A stretch of DNA of 47,931 nt from Janthinobacterium sp. GW456P. Its GTDB lineage: Bacteria; Pseudomonadota; Gammaproteobacteria; Burkholderiales; Burkholderiaceae_D. Position 1 is the stretch's first letter. Each line of letters begins with the position of its first letter. The position numbers and the translations under genes are program-made. The notes under the pieces were generated by a model. It searched no databases and was not told the origin of the DNA. It saw nothing but the letters and a program-made list of their open reading frames with translations. This document shows positions 9,827 to 17,620 of this stretch, in pieces. The stretch covers positions 84,288 to 132,218 of the forward strand of contig NZ_NEHB01000014.1 in the NCBI RefSeq assembly GCF_002127655.1. Direction: 5' to 3'.

Positions 9827-10717
9827 TTACTGCAGGTAATCGCGCGCCGCTTTGACGATCTGCTCCGACAGCAGCTTGGTAAACGGCGTGTCCAGGGTCC
9901 ACGCGTGCCAGCTCAGCGGCACATCCAGGGTGCGGCCCGGCAGCAGATCGACGAGCCGGTCCGTCGCCAGCGCCTGCGCGGCCAGGCGCTGCGGCATCAG
10001 GCCGTAGGCCAGGCCATCCTGCACGCAGGCGCGGCGCGCCGCTTCCACCGGCAAGGTATGGTGCGGAAACGGTTCGCGCATGTTCAATTGTTCCGCCAGG
10101 AAACGCGCCAGCAAGCCATGCTGGCCCACGACGGCCGGCGCCAGTTGCACCGCCTCGGCCATAAAACCATCGCCGAACCAGTGGCCCGCAAACACGGGTG
10201 TAGCCACGCAGACATAGCGCAAGGTACCCAGCGGCGTGACGCTGGTGGCGGCCGCCGCGTCGATCGCCGTGCCGGATTCGGCCGCCACGCAGCCAAACAC
10301 GGAACCGTCGCGCACCATCTGCAAGGCGCTGTCGCTGTCGGCCAGGCGTACGTCGAGCTGGCAGCGCGGCGGCGCCAGCAGGGCGGACAAGGTGTCGGGG
10401 AACCACGTGGCCAGGCTGTCGCCATCGATGGCGATGGCGATTTCCGGCATGCTGACGCTGTTGCCCAGGTCGATGTCGAGCGACGCTTCCATCAGCTTGA
10501 CGTTGCGGTGATGCACGATCAGGCGCTGGCCCAGGCCTGTCGGCACGGCCGGCTGGCCACGGATGATCAGCAAGCGCCCGCTGGCGTCTTCCAGCGCCTT
10601 GATGCGCTGCGAGACGGCCGACTGGGTGATGCCCAGCGCCAGGGCGGCCTTGTCGAAACTGCCATGGCTGGCCACGGCGTCCAGCACGGCCAGCGCGCGA
10701 TAATCGAGTGATCCCAT
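9827..10717 (-). CDS. argP: LysR-family transcriptional regulator, ArgP (IciA) type
   Basis: A 296-residue LysR regulator. The N-terminal winged HTH (residues ~4–62: DYRALAVLDAV, GSFDKAALALGITQSAVSQR) closely follows the ArgP/IciA pattern, and the rest is a periplasmic-binding-like effector domain. ArgP in E. coli senses lysine/arginine and activates the exporter gene argO; it was also described as IciA, binding oriC 13-mers. Here no LysE/ArgO gene is adjacent. The gene is divergent from a flavoprotein disulfide reductase, with a perfect palindrome between them. Family assignment is firm; orthology and target are inferred. Confidence 0.88.
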   Translation of the reverse strand: MGSLDYRALAVLDAVASHGSFDKAALALGITQSAVSQRIKALEDASGRLLIIRGQPAVPTGLGQRLIVHHRNVKLMEASLDIDLGNSVSMPEIAIAIDGDSLATWFPDTLSALLAPPRCQLDVRLADSDSALQMVRDGSVFGCVAAESGTAIDAAAATSVTPLGTLRYVCVATPVFAGHWFGDGFMAEAVQLAPAVVGQHGLLARFLAEQLNMREPFPHHTLPVEAARRACVQDGLAYGLMPQRLAAQALATDRLVDLLPGRTLDVPLSWHAWTLDTPFTKLLSEQIVKAARDYLQ

Positions 10718-10744
10718 TAGCTCAGCTTATAAATTTTGAAAATG

Positions 10745-10759
10745 ATTAGTTATACTAAT
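10745..10759. promoter_or_regulatory. Palindromic operator candidate between argP-like gene and reductase gene
   Basis: ATTAGT-TAT-ACTAAT is a perfect 6+6 inverted repeat in the 128-bp AT-rich divergent intergenic region. LysR proteins usually bind such sites (T-N11-A type), and it lies where the divergent promoters should be. Binding is inferred. Confidence 0.45.
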
Positions 10760-10845
10760 ACACATATTGCAGCAAAGTAAAACCTTATTTTCGCCAAACG
10801 GGTAGTATCGAACGCTGTGAGCAACTCAGTGGGATGGATCGCACG

Positions 10846-12294
10846 ATGAAGACGATACAAGTGGATGTGGCCGTGATCGGCGGCGGCACGGCCGGCATGA
10901 CGGCGCACAGGGCGGCGCGCATGCAGGGCAAGCGCGTGCTGATGATCGAAAGCGGACCGTACGGCACGACGTGCGCCAGGGTCGGCTGCATGCCCAGCAA
11001 GCTCTTGATCGCGGCGGCCGAGGCGGCCCATGCCGTGGCTGCCGCGCCCGCTTTCGGCGTGCATCCGGGGCCCGTGCGCATCGACGGCCGGCAAGTGATG
11101 GCCAGGGTGCGCAGCGAGCGCGACCGTTTTGTCGGCTTCGTGCTCGACGGCGTCAACGCCATCCCCGACGAAGAAAAGCTGCGCGGCCATGCACGTTTTA
11201 TTTCCCCCGGCACATTGCAGGTCGATGAACACACGCTCGTTGAAGCCGGCAGCGTGGTGATCGCCACCGGTTCCACGCCCATCGTGCCGCCCGAGTGGCA
11301 AGCGGCGGGTGAGCGCGTCATCAGCAGCGACGCCGTGTTCGAATGGACGGACTTGCCAAAGTCAGTCGCCGTGGTCGGCAGCGGCGTCATCGGTCTGGAA
11401 CTGGGCCAGGCGCTGGCGCGGCTGGGCGTGCGCGTGACCTTGTTCGCGCGCGGTAATAAAGTCGCGCAGCTGACGGACCCGCTGGTGCTGCGCGAGGCCG
11501 ATGCCGTGCTGGCGCGCGAACTCGATATCCGTTTCATGACCAAGGTCGCGCACATGGCAAAAACGCCGGACGGCGGCGGCATCGCGCTGACCAGTAGCGA
11601 TGACGCGGGCCAGGAAAAAACCGAGCAGTTCGAGTACGTGCTGGCCGCCATCGGCCGCCGGCCGAACGTGGACAAGATCGGCCTGGAGACGGCGCAGATC
11701 GAACTCGACCGTCACGGCATCCCCCTGCATGACCCGCACACCATGCAGTGCGGCAAGAGCGCCATCTTTATCGCCGGCGATGCCGACAACGCCTTGCCGC
11801 TGCTGCCCGAGGCAGCCGACGAGGGCCGCATCGCGGGCGAGAACGCGGCCCGTTACCCCGAAGTGAAGCCGGGTTTGCGCCGCACGCCGCTGGCGATCGC
11901 CTTCACGGAGCCGCAGATCGCCACCTTGGGCGCCACCTACCAGCAATTGTGCGTGAGCCACGCGGGCCGCTTTGCCGTGGGCGCCGTGTCGTTCGGCAAC
12001 CAGGGCCGCAGCCGCGTCATGCTGCAAAACCAGGGCATGTTGCGCGTGTATGCGGAGTTTGGCAGCAAGCGCTTTCTTGGCGCCGAGCTGATCGGCCCTC
12101 GGGCGGAACACCTGGGCCACTTGCTGGCCTGGGCATGCCAGGCGCAGCTGACGGTGCCCGCCATGCTCGACATGCCGTTCTACCATCCCGTCATCGAGGA
12201 AGGCGTGCGCACGGCCTTGCGCGAACTGGCGCTGCACCTGGAAAAAGATCCGGAACACGCACCGGGCTGCGCCGACTGCTCGCCTGGCGTCTGA
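10846..12294 (+). CDS. FAD-dependent NAD(P)-disulfide oxidoreductase, dihydrolipoyl dehydrogenase-like
   Basis: A 482-residue class I flavoprotein disulfide reductase. It has the N-terminal FAD motif (GGGTAGMTA), the redox-active pair CARVGC within GTTCARVGCMPSKLL, a second nucleotide-binding motif GSGVIGLELG, the FAD-contact segment FIAGDAD, and a C-terminal dimerisation domain with the catalytic His-Pro…Glu pattern (YHPVIEEG). The extreme C-terminus has a CADC pair. No E1 or E2 dehydrogenase genes are nearby, so it is probably a stand-alone enzyme and its electron acceptor is unknown. The ATG at 10846 is preferred over 10834 because GGGATGG lies about 8 bp before it. Confidence 0.85.
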   Translation: MKTIQVDVAVIGGGTAGMTAHRAARMQGKRVLMIESGPYGTTCARVGCMPSKLLIAAAEAAHAVAAAPAFGVHPGPVRIDGRQVMARVRSERDRFVGFVLDGVNAIPDEEKLRGHARFISPGTLQVDEHTLVEAGSVVIATGSTPIVPPEWQAAGERVISSDAVFEWTDLPKSVAVVGSGVIGLELGQALARLGVRVTLFARGNKVAQLTDPLVLREADAVLARELDIRFMTKVAHMAKTPDGGGIALTSSDDAGQEKTEQFEYVLAAIGRRPNVDKIGLETAQIELDRHGIPLHDPHTMQCGKSAIFIAGDADNALPLLPEAADEGRIAGENAARYPEVKPGLRRTPLAIAFTEPQIATLGATYQQLCVSHAGRFAVGAVSFGNQGRSRVMLQNQGMLRVYAEFGSKRFLGAELIGPRAEHLGHLLAWACQAQLTVPAMLDMPFYHPVIEEGVRTALRELALHLEKDPEHAPGCADCSPGV

Positions 12295-12359
12295 TGCAAT
12301 TTTTATATTTACACAATTTTGTAGACAAGCGCACATGATTGCGCGATCATCGCTGCCAC

Positions 12360-12395
12360 ATTGAAATATTGATTAAAAGCAAAAAATATTTCAAT
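12360..12395. repeat. 11-bp inverted repeat upstream of the HD-GYP gene
   Basis: ATTGAAATATT (12360–12370) and AATATTTCAAT (12385–12395) are perfect reverse complements separated by 14 bp. They lie in an AT-rich leader 65 bp before the GTG start. This could be an operator or a weak RNA hairpin. Confidence 0.4.
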
Positions 12396-12458
12396 TGGTA
12401 CATACCGCTGATGCCAGGATGGTAAAAACAAGCGGGTGCAGGCGATGATGGAGGCGAT

Positions 12459-13580
12459 GTGAAAATTCGGCGCATTTACGCGGGAGAACTCGCCCTGGGC
12501 GTGGCCTTGCCCTGGGACGTGCACGGCGAAACGGGCGGCTTGCTGGCCAGGCTGGGCCATGTCATCAGCAGCGAGAACCAGATCGCATTGCTGCTGGCGC
12601 GCGGCGTCATCGCCGATACCAGCGCCGACGTGCCGCGCACGGCGACGGAGGCGCCGTCGGCCCTGCGCATGCTGAACCTCGTCACGGCTGGCCTGGCCCT
12701 CGTTCTGCCGCTCATTGCGGCCGGGCAGGCGGGCAGCCACTTATCCTTGGTGCCGTTGGCGCAACTGGTGGAAGAGGCCGTTGTTCTGGACGCCGACGTG
12801 GCGCTGGCCTGCATTCTGCACAACCAGGGCGCGGGCGACTTTGCCGCGCGGCACAGCGTCGACACGGCCGTCATCGCGGCCCTGCTGGCGCGCGCCCTGA
12901 AACTCGACGACGCCGTCGTGCGCAGCGTGCTGCTGGCCGCGCTCTCCATGAATGTGGGCATGCTGGAACGCCATGCGGATTTCCAGCACAAGGCGGGTCC
13001 GCTGGACGCGCAGGAGCGCGCCTATTTGCGCGCCCATCCGCAAGCGGGCGTCGACTTGCTGCGTGCCGCGGGCGTGACGGACGCCGTCTGGCTGCAAGCC
13101 GTGCTGCAGCACCATGAAAATATCGATGGCAGCGGCTATCCGCTGGGCACGCAAGGCGAGGCGATCGGTATCGGCGCCCGGCTGGTCATGCTGGCCGACC
13201 GCTATTGCGCGCGCGTCTCGAAGCGCAGCTATCGCCAGCCTTTGCTGCCGAACGTGGCCCTGCGCGAGATGCTGTCGGCGGAAAAAGCGACCCTGGACGC
13301 GCCGCTGGCGTCCCTGCTGGTGCGCGAGCTGGGCATCTATCCCGTCGGCACCTTCGTCAAACTGCTCAATGGAGAAATCGGCATCGTCACGCGCAAGGGC
13401 TTGAATGCCACCACGCCCCATGTGCAGTCGCTGATCGGCCCGCGCGGCGCGCGCCTGGATGTGCCGCTGCGGCGCGATACGCGCGTGGACTTGCATGCCA
13501 TCCGCGAAGTGCTCAGCGCGGAGCAGGCGGGACTGCAGTTTCGCCCCGACCAGCTGTGGGGCCGCAGCGCAAGAGTTTGA
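12459..13580 (+). CDS. HD-GYP domain protein with degenerate HD motif
   Basis: A 373-residue protein of the cyclic-di-GMP phosphodiesterase HD-GYP family. The C-terminal half shows HHENIDGSGYP (residues 218–228), containing the GYP signature, followed by a typical LVMLADRYCA helix. The position normally occupied by the metal-binding His-Asp pair (HDIGK) reads SMNVGM, with Met164-Asn165 in place of HD. Catalysis is therefore doubtful and a c-di-GMP sensor or scaffold role is possible. The start is GTG, supported by GGAGG four bases upstream; no other in-frame start fits better. The gene ends one base from the convergent SRPBCC gene. Confidence 0.85.
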   Translation: MKIRRIYAGELALGVALPWDVHGETGGLLARLGHVISSENQIALLLARGVIADTSADVPRTATEAPSALRMLNLVTAGLALVLPLIAAGQAGSHLSLVPLAQLVEEAVVLDADVALACILHNQGAGDFAARHSVDTAVIAALLARALKLDDAVVRSVLLAALSMNVGMLERHADFQHKAGPLDAQERAYLRAHPQAGVDLLRAAGVTDAVWLQAVLQHHENIDGSGYPLGTQGEAIGIGARLVMLADRYCARVSKRSYRQPLLPNVALREMLSAEKATLDAPLASLLVRELGIYPVGTFVKLLNGEIGIVTRKGLNATTPHVQSLIGPRGARLDVPLRRDTRVDLHAIREVLSAEQAGLQFRPDQLWGRSARV

Positions 13581-13581
13581 A

Positions 13582-14067
13582 TTAGTTCAGCAGACCTGCA
13601 TCCAGCCGTCCCTCGAGCGCCAGTTCGCGCATGACGCGCACCGTGTCGATGTCGGATTCCTTGTAGGCCGAGCGGCGGAAGTCGTCGTACAGGGCGTTGG
13701 CTTCGTCGGTGGCCGCGTCGTGGCCGTCGTCGTACTGGAAGCGCACCCACAGGCTCGCTTCGTCCGGCATTTCGATGGTCATCACCAGCGAGGAGGCGCT
13801 GATGTCTTTTTGCGCCGGCACTTCGTAGCGCACTTGCAATTGCGGCACCAGCACCACCTTGTCGTTGATGACCAGTTCGCCATAGCGCAGGCTGCGCGCG
13901 AAACCGGCATCGCAGCGCTCGCTGATCTGGCACTCATCGAGGTGCGGCACGAACAGCTTTGGCGATTCGGCACGCAAGACCAGGCCGCGCCAGACTTGCT
14001 CCAGGGTCAAGGTGTCGATCAGCGGGTTCAAAGGATCGTTGATTTCAATCAGGTGTTCAAATTTCAT
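13582..14067 (-). CDS. DUF1857 / AtaL-like SRPBCC-fold protein
   Basis: A 161-residue cytoplasmic protein beginning MKFEHLIEIND, matching the AtaL-like (DUF1857) branch of the START/SRPBCC superfamily. Such proteins form a helix-grip pocket for hydrophobic ligands. The segment RYGELVINDKVVLVP and the acidic C-terminus with WVRFQYDD fit this family. A longer frame begins at 14190, but the family N-terminus starts at 14067. No ligand or pathway can be assigned from the neighbours. Confidence 0.75.
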   Translation of the reverse strand: MKFEHLIEINDPLNPLIDTLTLEQVWRGLVLRAESPKLFVPHLDECQISERCDAGFARSLRYGELVINDKVVLVPQLQVRYEVPAQKDISASSLVMTIEMPDEASLWVRFQYDDGHDAATDEANALYDDFRRSAYKESDIDTVRVMRELALEGRLDAGLLN

Positions 14068-14276
14068 GGGACTGCCATTCGGTAAGTGGGCGCGCGCGGG
14101 CGATATAGGCGGAATGGTACTCCAGGCGTGGCATCGCCGCACGCATTGAATCGGCCAAGATGGCGGCATATGGCGATATATCAATGCCATTGCCTGTTTT
14201 TCTGGCAGGCGTCATGCTGCAAAAGGCGGGCGCGACGCTGTTACAATGGGCTGCTGTTCCCTGCGGAAATACCCTG

Positions 14277-16337
14277 ATGTCCAAAGCACCACAGTTCGGT
14301 CTGAATGCGCCCCAAAGCGAAGCGGTTACCTACCTCGACGGCCCTTGCCTGGTGCTGGCGGGCGCCGGTTCGGGCAAGACGCGCGTGATCACGCAAAAGA
14401 TCGCCCATCTGATCGAAGACCGGGGCTACGACCCGCGCACCATCGCCGCGCTGACCTTCACCAACAAGGCGGCGCTGGAAATGCAGGAACGCATCGCCAA
14501 GCTCTTGAAACAGCCGCGCCAGGCCAAGCAGTTGACGGTGTCGACCTTTCACTCGCTGGGCGTGAAAATCCTGCGCCAGGAAGCCAATGGCGTGGGACTG
14601 AAAGACCGCTTTTCCATCATGGACAGCGACGACTGTTTTTCCCTCGTGCAAGATCTCGCCATTACCACCGATAAACAGGTGATCCGCGGCATCCAGAATG
14701 CCATGTCCTTGTGGAAAAATGGCCTGATCGACCCGGACATGGCGCTGGCGCAAGCCAAGGATGAAGATGAAGCCAACGCGGCGCGCATCTACCGCAGCTA
14801 TGTGGCGACGCTCTCCGCCTACCAGGCCGTCGATTTCGACGATTTGATCCGCCTGCCCGTGGAATTGTTCCGCAACAACGGTCCCGTGCGCGACAAGTGG
14901 CAGCGCCGGCTGCGCTACCTGCTTGTCGATGAATACCAGGATACGAATACCTGCCAGTACGAACTGGTCAAATTGATGGTGACGGGCATCGGCAAGAAGC
15001 CGATGTTTACGGCCGTGGGCGACGACGACCAGGCGATTTATGCGTGGCGCGGCGCCACGGTGGAAAATTTAAAAACGCTGGAAACGGATTTCCCCGATTT
15101 GCGCGTGATCAAGCTCGAGCAGAATTACCGCTCCACCATGCGGGTGCTCAATGCGGCCAACGCTGTCATCGGCAACAACCCGAAACTGTTTGAAAAGTCG
15201 CTGTGGTCCGAACACGGCCTGGGCGAGCCGATCAAGGTGCTGGGCATGCAGACGGACGAGCAGGAGGCGGAGCAGGTCGCCATCATGATCTCGGCCGACC
15301 ATTTCGAGCGCAAGAACAAATTTTCCGACTACGCGATTTTGTACCGGGGCAACCACCAGGCGCGCATCATCGAACAGTGTCTGCGCAAGGAACGCATCCC
15401 GTACACGATTTCCGGCGGCCAGAGTTTCTTCGACAAGGCCGAGATCAAGGACATCATCAGCTATCTGCGCCTGCTGGCCAACGAAGACGACGACCCGGCC
15501 TTCATCCGCGCCGTGACGACGCCGCGCCGCGGCGTGGGCCAGTCGACCCTGGAAGTGCTGGGCGCATTCTCGGGGCAGTGGCAGTGCTCGCTGTTCCAGG
15601 CCGTCTTTAAAGGCGGCATCGAGGCCAAGCTGACGGATCGCCAGCTGGGGCCGCTGCGCGACTTCTGCAACTTCATCAACGACCTCGAGTCGCGCGCCAG
15701 CCGCCCTGGTGCGGCCGGCAGCGGCGACAACGCGGCCGAAGTGCTGGACGACATGATGAAGGAAATCCACTACGAATCGTATCTGTACGATGCCTTCGAG
15801 GAACGGCAGGCGCAAAGCAAGTGGCAGAACGTGCTCGAATTCGTCAACTGGCTCAAGGAACGGGGCCGGGGCGGCAAGGACCGCGACGGCGAAGAAAAGA
15901 ACGTGCTGGAACTGACGCAGATGGTGGCCCTGATGACGATGCTGGAAGGCAAGGACGAGGAGCAGGACGCCGTGCGCATGTCCACCCTGCACGCGTCGAA
16001 AGGGCTCGAGTTTCCGCACGTGTTTCTGGTCGGCGTGGAAGAGGGGATCTTGCCGCACAAGGGCGACGCGGACGCGCCCGCCGAAACCATCGCCGCACGC
16101 ATCCAGGAAGAGCGGCGGCTGATGTATGTGGGCATCACGCGCGCCCAGCGCACCTTGCACGTCACCTGGTGCAAGAAGCGCAAGCGGGCGGGCGAGCAAG
16201 TCCATTGCGACCCGTCGCGCTTCATCAAGGAAATGCAACTCGACGTGGGCGACGCCGTGCCGACGGAGGCGGAAGTGATTTCGCCGAAAGAACGCTTGGC
16301 GCGCATGAAGGCCTTGCTGGCCGCGCCGAAGGCTTAA
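14277..16337 (+). CDS. rep: ATP-dependent DNA helicase Rep (UvrD/Rep superfamily 1)
   Basis: A 3'-to-5' superfamily 1 helicase that clears protein roadblocks ahead of replication forks. The 686 residues match Rep (~670). It has LNAPQSEAV with the Q motif, Walker A AGAGSGKTR near residues 27–35, motif II DEYQDTN, motif III GDDDQAIYAWRGA, motif IV NYRS, and motifs V/VI (STLHASKGLEFPHV, RRLMYVGITRAQ). The open frame extends back to 14160, but homology begins at MSKAPQFGLNAPQ, so 14277 is chosen. TACAAT at 14242–14247 may be the –10. Confidence 0.95.
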   Translation: MSKAPQFGLNAPQSEAVTYLDGPCLVLAGAGSGKTRVITQKIAHLIEDRGYDPRTIAALTFTNKAALEMQERIAKLLKQPRQAKQLTVSTFHSLGVKILRQEANGVGLKDRFSIMDSDDCFSLVQDLAITTDKQVIRGIQNAMSLWKNGLIDPDMALAQAKDEDEANAARIYRSYVATLSAYQAVDFDDLIRLPVELFRNNGPVRDKWQRRLRYLLVDEYQDTNTCQYELVKLMVTGIGKKPMFTAVGDDDQAIYAWRGATVENLKTLETDFPDLRVIKLEQNYRSTMRVLNAANAVIGNNPKLFEKSLWSEHGLGEPIKVLGMQTDEQEAEQVAIMISADHFERKNKFSDYAILYRGNHQARIIEQCLRKERIPYTISGGQSFFDKAEIKDIISYLRLLANEDDDPAFIRAVTTPRRGVGQSTLEVLGAFSGQWQCSLFQAVFKGGIEAKLTDRQLGPLRDFCNFINDLESRASRPGAAGSGDNAAEVLDDMMKEIHYESYLYDAFEERQAQSKWQNVLEFVNWLKERGRGGKDRDGEEKNVLELTQMVALMTMLEGKDEEQDAVRMSTLHASKGLEFPHVFLVGVEEGILPHKGDADAPAETIAARIQEERRLMYVGITRAQRTLHVTWCKKRKRAGEQVHCDPSRFIKEMQLDVGDAVPTEAEVISPKERLARMKALLAAPKA

Positions 16338-16344
16338 GCAGCGT

Positions 16345-16701
16345 TCACGCTTCCACGGTGTTGTCGGGCGTGGTTTTCGGCACGATGGCCAGCTGCATGC
16401 CCAGCGCATCGAGCATCTTTACAATGGTTTCAAAGCGCGGTTTGCTGCCTTCGCGCAAGGCTTTATACGCGCCTTCGCGCGTGATGGCGGCCCGGGCCGC
16501 CACCTTGCCCATGCCATAGGCACGCACCACGTCGTTCATGGCCGACTGGAACAGTTCGGCGTTGCCGGTGGCGACGATTTCGCTCATGTAGGCGGCCACG
16601 GCGGCCTTGCTGGTCAGGTGTTGCGTCGGATCAAATTTGCTCAGGCCTAAGGCTTCCAGGTCGTCGAGGTCGAAGGTGTCATGGTCTATATCGGGGTTCA
16701 T
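16345..16701 (-). CDS. Addiction-module antitoxin, HigA-like (HI1420 family)
   Basis: A 118-residue putative antidote protein. A lambda-repressor-like HTH occupies the C-terminal half (MGKVAARAAITREGAYKAL, then KPRFETIVKMLDALG), as in the HI1420-type 'downstream' antitoxins. It should bind the toxin and repress the shared promoter. The ATG at 16701 overlaps the toxin stop by four bases (ATGA), and the order toxin then antitoxin fits the HI1419/HI1420 and higBA arrangement. A longer frame reaching 16911 overlaps the toxin and is rejected. Confidence 0.85.
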   Translation of the reverse strand: MNPDIDHDTFDLDDLEALGLSKFDPTQHLTSKAAVAAYMSEIVATGNAELFQSAMNDVVRAYGMGKVAARAAITREGAYKALREGSKPRFETIVKMLDALGMQLAIVPKTTPDNTVEA

Positions 16702-17087
16702 TTCTTTCGTGCTCCTGTGAATGCCGCCGCCGCTTTCTTCAGGGCCGCCTGCCGGGCTTTCAAGTCCCTGAGTATCGCTTGCGCCTGCTTGATGTCGCGC
16801 CGCTGGCTGGATTTGTCGCCACCCAGCAGCAGCAAGATCAAGGTGCCCAGGTTGGTTTCGTGAAAGTACACGCGCCAGCCAGGTCCCGTCTGTAAAAAAC
16901 GCAGTTCGCACACGCCTTCGCCCACGGGCCGCCAGTCGCCCTTTTTACCGTGCTGCAAATGCTTGATGCGCGCATCGATGGCGGCCGCCGCCACATCGTG
17001 CAGGGAGTCTTCCCAGCGCCGGTATTCGGCCGTCTTGCGCGTATCGATCAGCAGTGGCTCGGTTGGTGTTGGTGTTGGTTCAACCAT
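16698..17087 (-). CDS. RelE/ParE-superfamily toxin, HigB-like (HI1419 family)
   Basis: A predicted killer protein of the HI1419 type: AAAIDARIKHLQHGKKGDW, VGEGVCELRF, GPGWRVYF and LLLGGDKSSQ all match the family core. RelE-superfamily toxins usually cleave ribosome-bound mRNA; this branch's activity is inferred. At 129 residues it is longer than usual. The N-terminus carries a Pro-Thr repeat (EPTPTPTEP) before the normal family start, and the C-terminus has a Lys/Ala-rich tail. The annotated ATG lacks a ribosome-binding site and lies inside a promoter-like –10 box, so the true start may be further in. Confidence 0.83.
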   Translation of the reverse strand: MVEPTPTPTEPLLIDTRKTAEYRRWEDSLHDVAAAAIDARIKHLQHGKKGDWRPVGEGVCELRFLQTGPGWRVYFHETNLGTLILLLLGGDKSSQRRDIKQAQAILRDLKARQAALKKAAAAFTGARKK

Positions 17088-17113
17088 TGTAATCGTTTGT
17101 TCTCATTCGTCAA
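17086..17113 (-). promoter_or_regulatory. Promoter candidate for the toxin–antitoxin pair
   Basis: On the minus strand, TTGACG (17108–17113) and TACAAT (17086–17091) are separated by 16 bp. The –10 hexamer overlaps the first ATG of the toxin frame. Confidence 0.42.
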
Positions 17114-17247
17114 GCGGTTTGATCCAGCTATACACAGAGAATAGGCAGGAATCGGCGCCGCACCGGGAAGAATGCCGTTTGTTTGTCCTGGCGCACGCCG
17201 CTGCGGCGGTAGAATGCCGCTTTCAGTCAGGAATCACCGGGAGCACC

Positions 17248-17466
17248 ATGGACAATGCAGAACAGATGGAAACACGTTTCGTCGATATCGAAATCAAGCT
17301 GGCGCAGCAGGAAGACCTGGTCGAGTCGCTGAACCAGATGGTGTACCAGCAGGGCAAGCGCATCGACCAGCTGGAAGCGATGCTGCACAAGCTGGGCGAG
17401 CACGTGCGCGACGGGGCGCAGCAGGCAAATGGCGGGCTGGTCAACGAGCGTCCGCCGCATTATTAA
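17248..17466 (+). CDS. slyX: SlyX family protein
   Basis: A 72-residue acidic, strongly heptad-patterned coiled-coil protein (ETRFVDIEIKLAQQEDLVES, then NQMVYQQGKRIDQLE) ending in the SlyX-type PPHY. Its molecular function is unknown in the family. The ATG at 17248 is supported by an upstream CCGGGAG. The longer frames beginning at 16963 and 17172 do not fit. TAGAAT at 17210–17215 may be a –10 box. Confidence 0.9.
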   Translation: MDNAEQMETRFVDIEIKLAQQEDLVESLNQMVYQQGKRIDQLEAMLHKLGEHVRDGAQQANGGLVNERPPHY

Positions 17467-17537
17467 ATCGGTATCCTGGTACGGGACGCATGAAAACCGT
17501 TCATCACTGGCGGGCGCGCTACCATCGGTAGTTGCTG

Positions 17538-17594
17538 GTGACGCAAGTGTGTCAGGCTGTTATTATTTCAGGCTGGCCCGCGACACAATCGCGG
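17538..17594 (+). promoter_or_regulatory. Promoter and leader hairpin of M3 peptidase gene 1
   Basis: GTGACG (17538–17543), 17 bp, TATTAT (17561–17566), then a 6-bp hairpin CCGCGA/TCGCGG (17578–17594). The same three elements at the same spacing precede the paralogue, with different loop and spacer sequence, which argues that they are functional. Confidence 0.6.
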
Positions 17595-17620
17595 CTCTCT
17601 TGCGTTCCTTGAAAGAAGAC

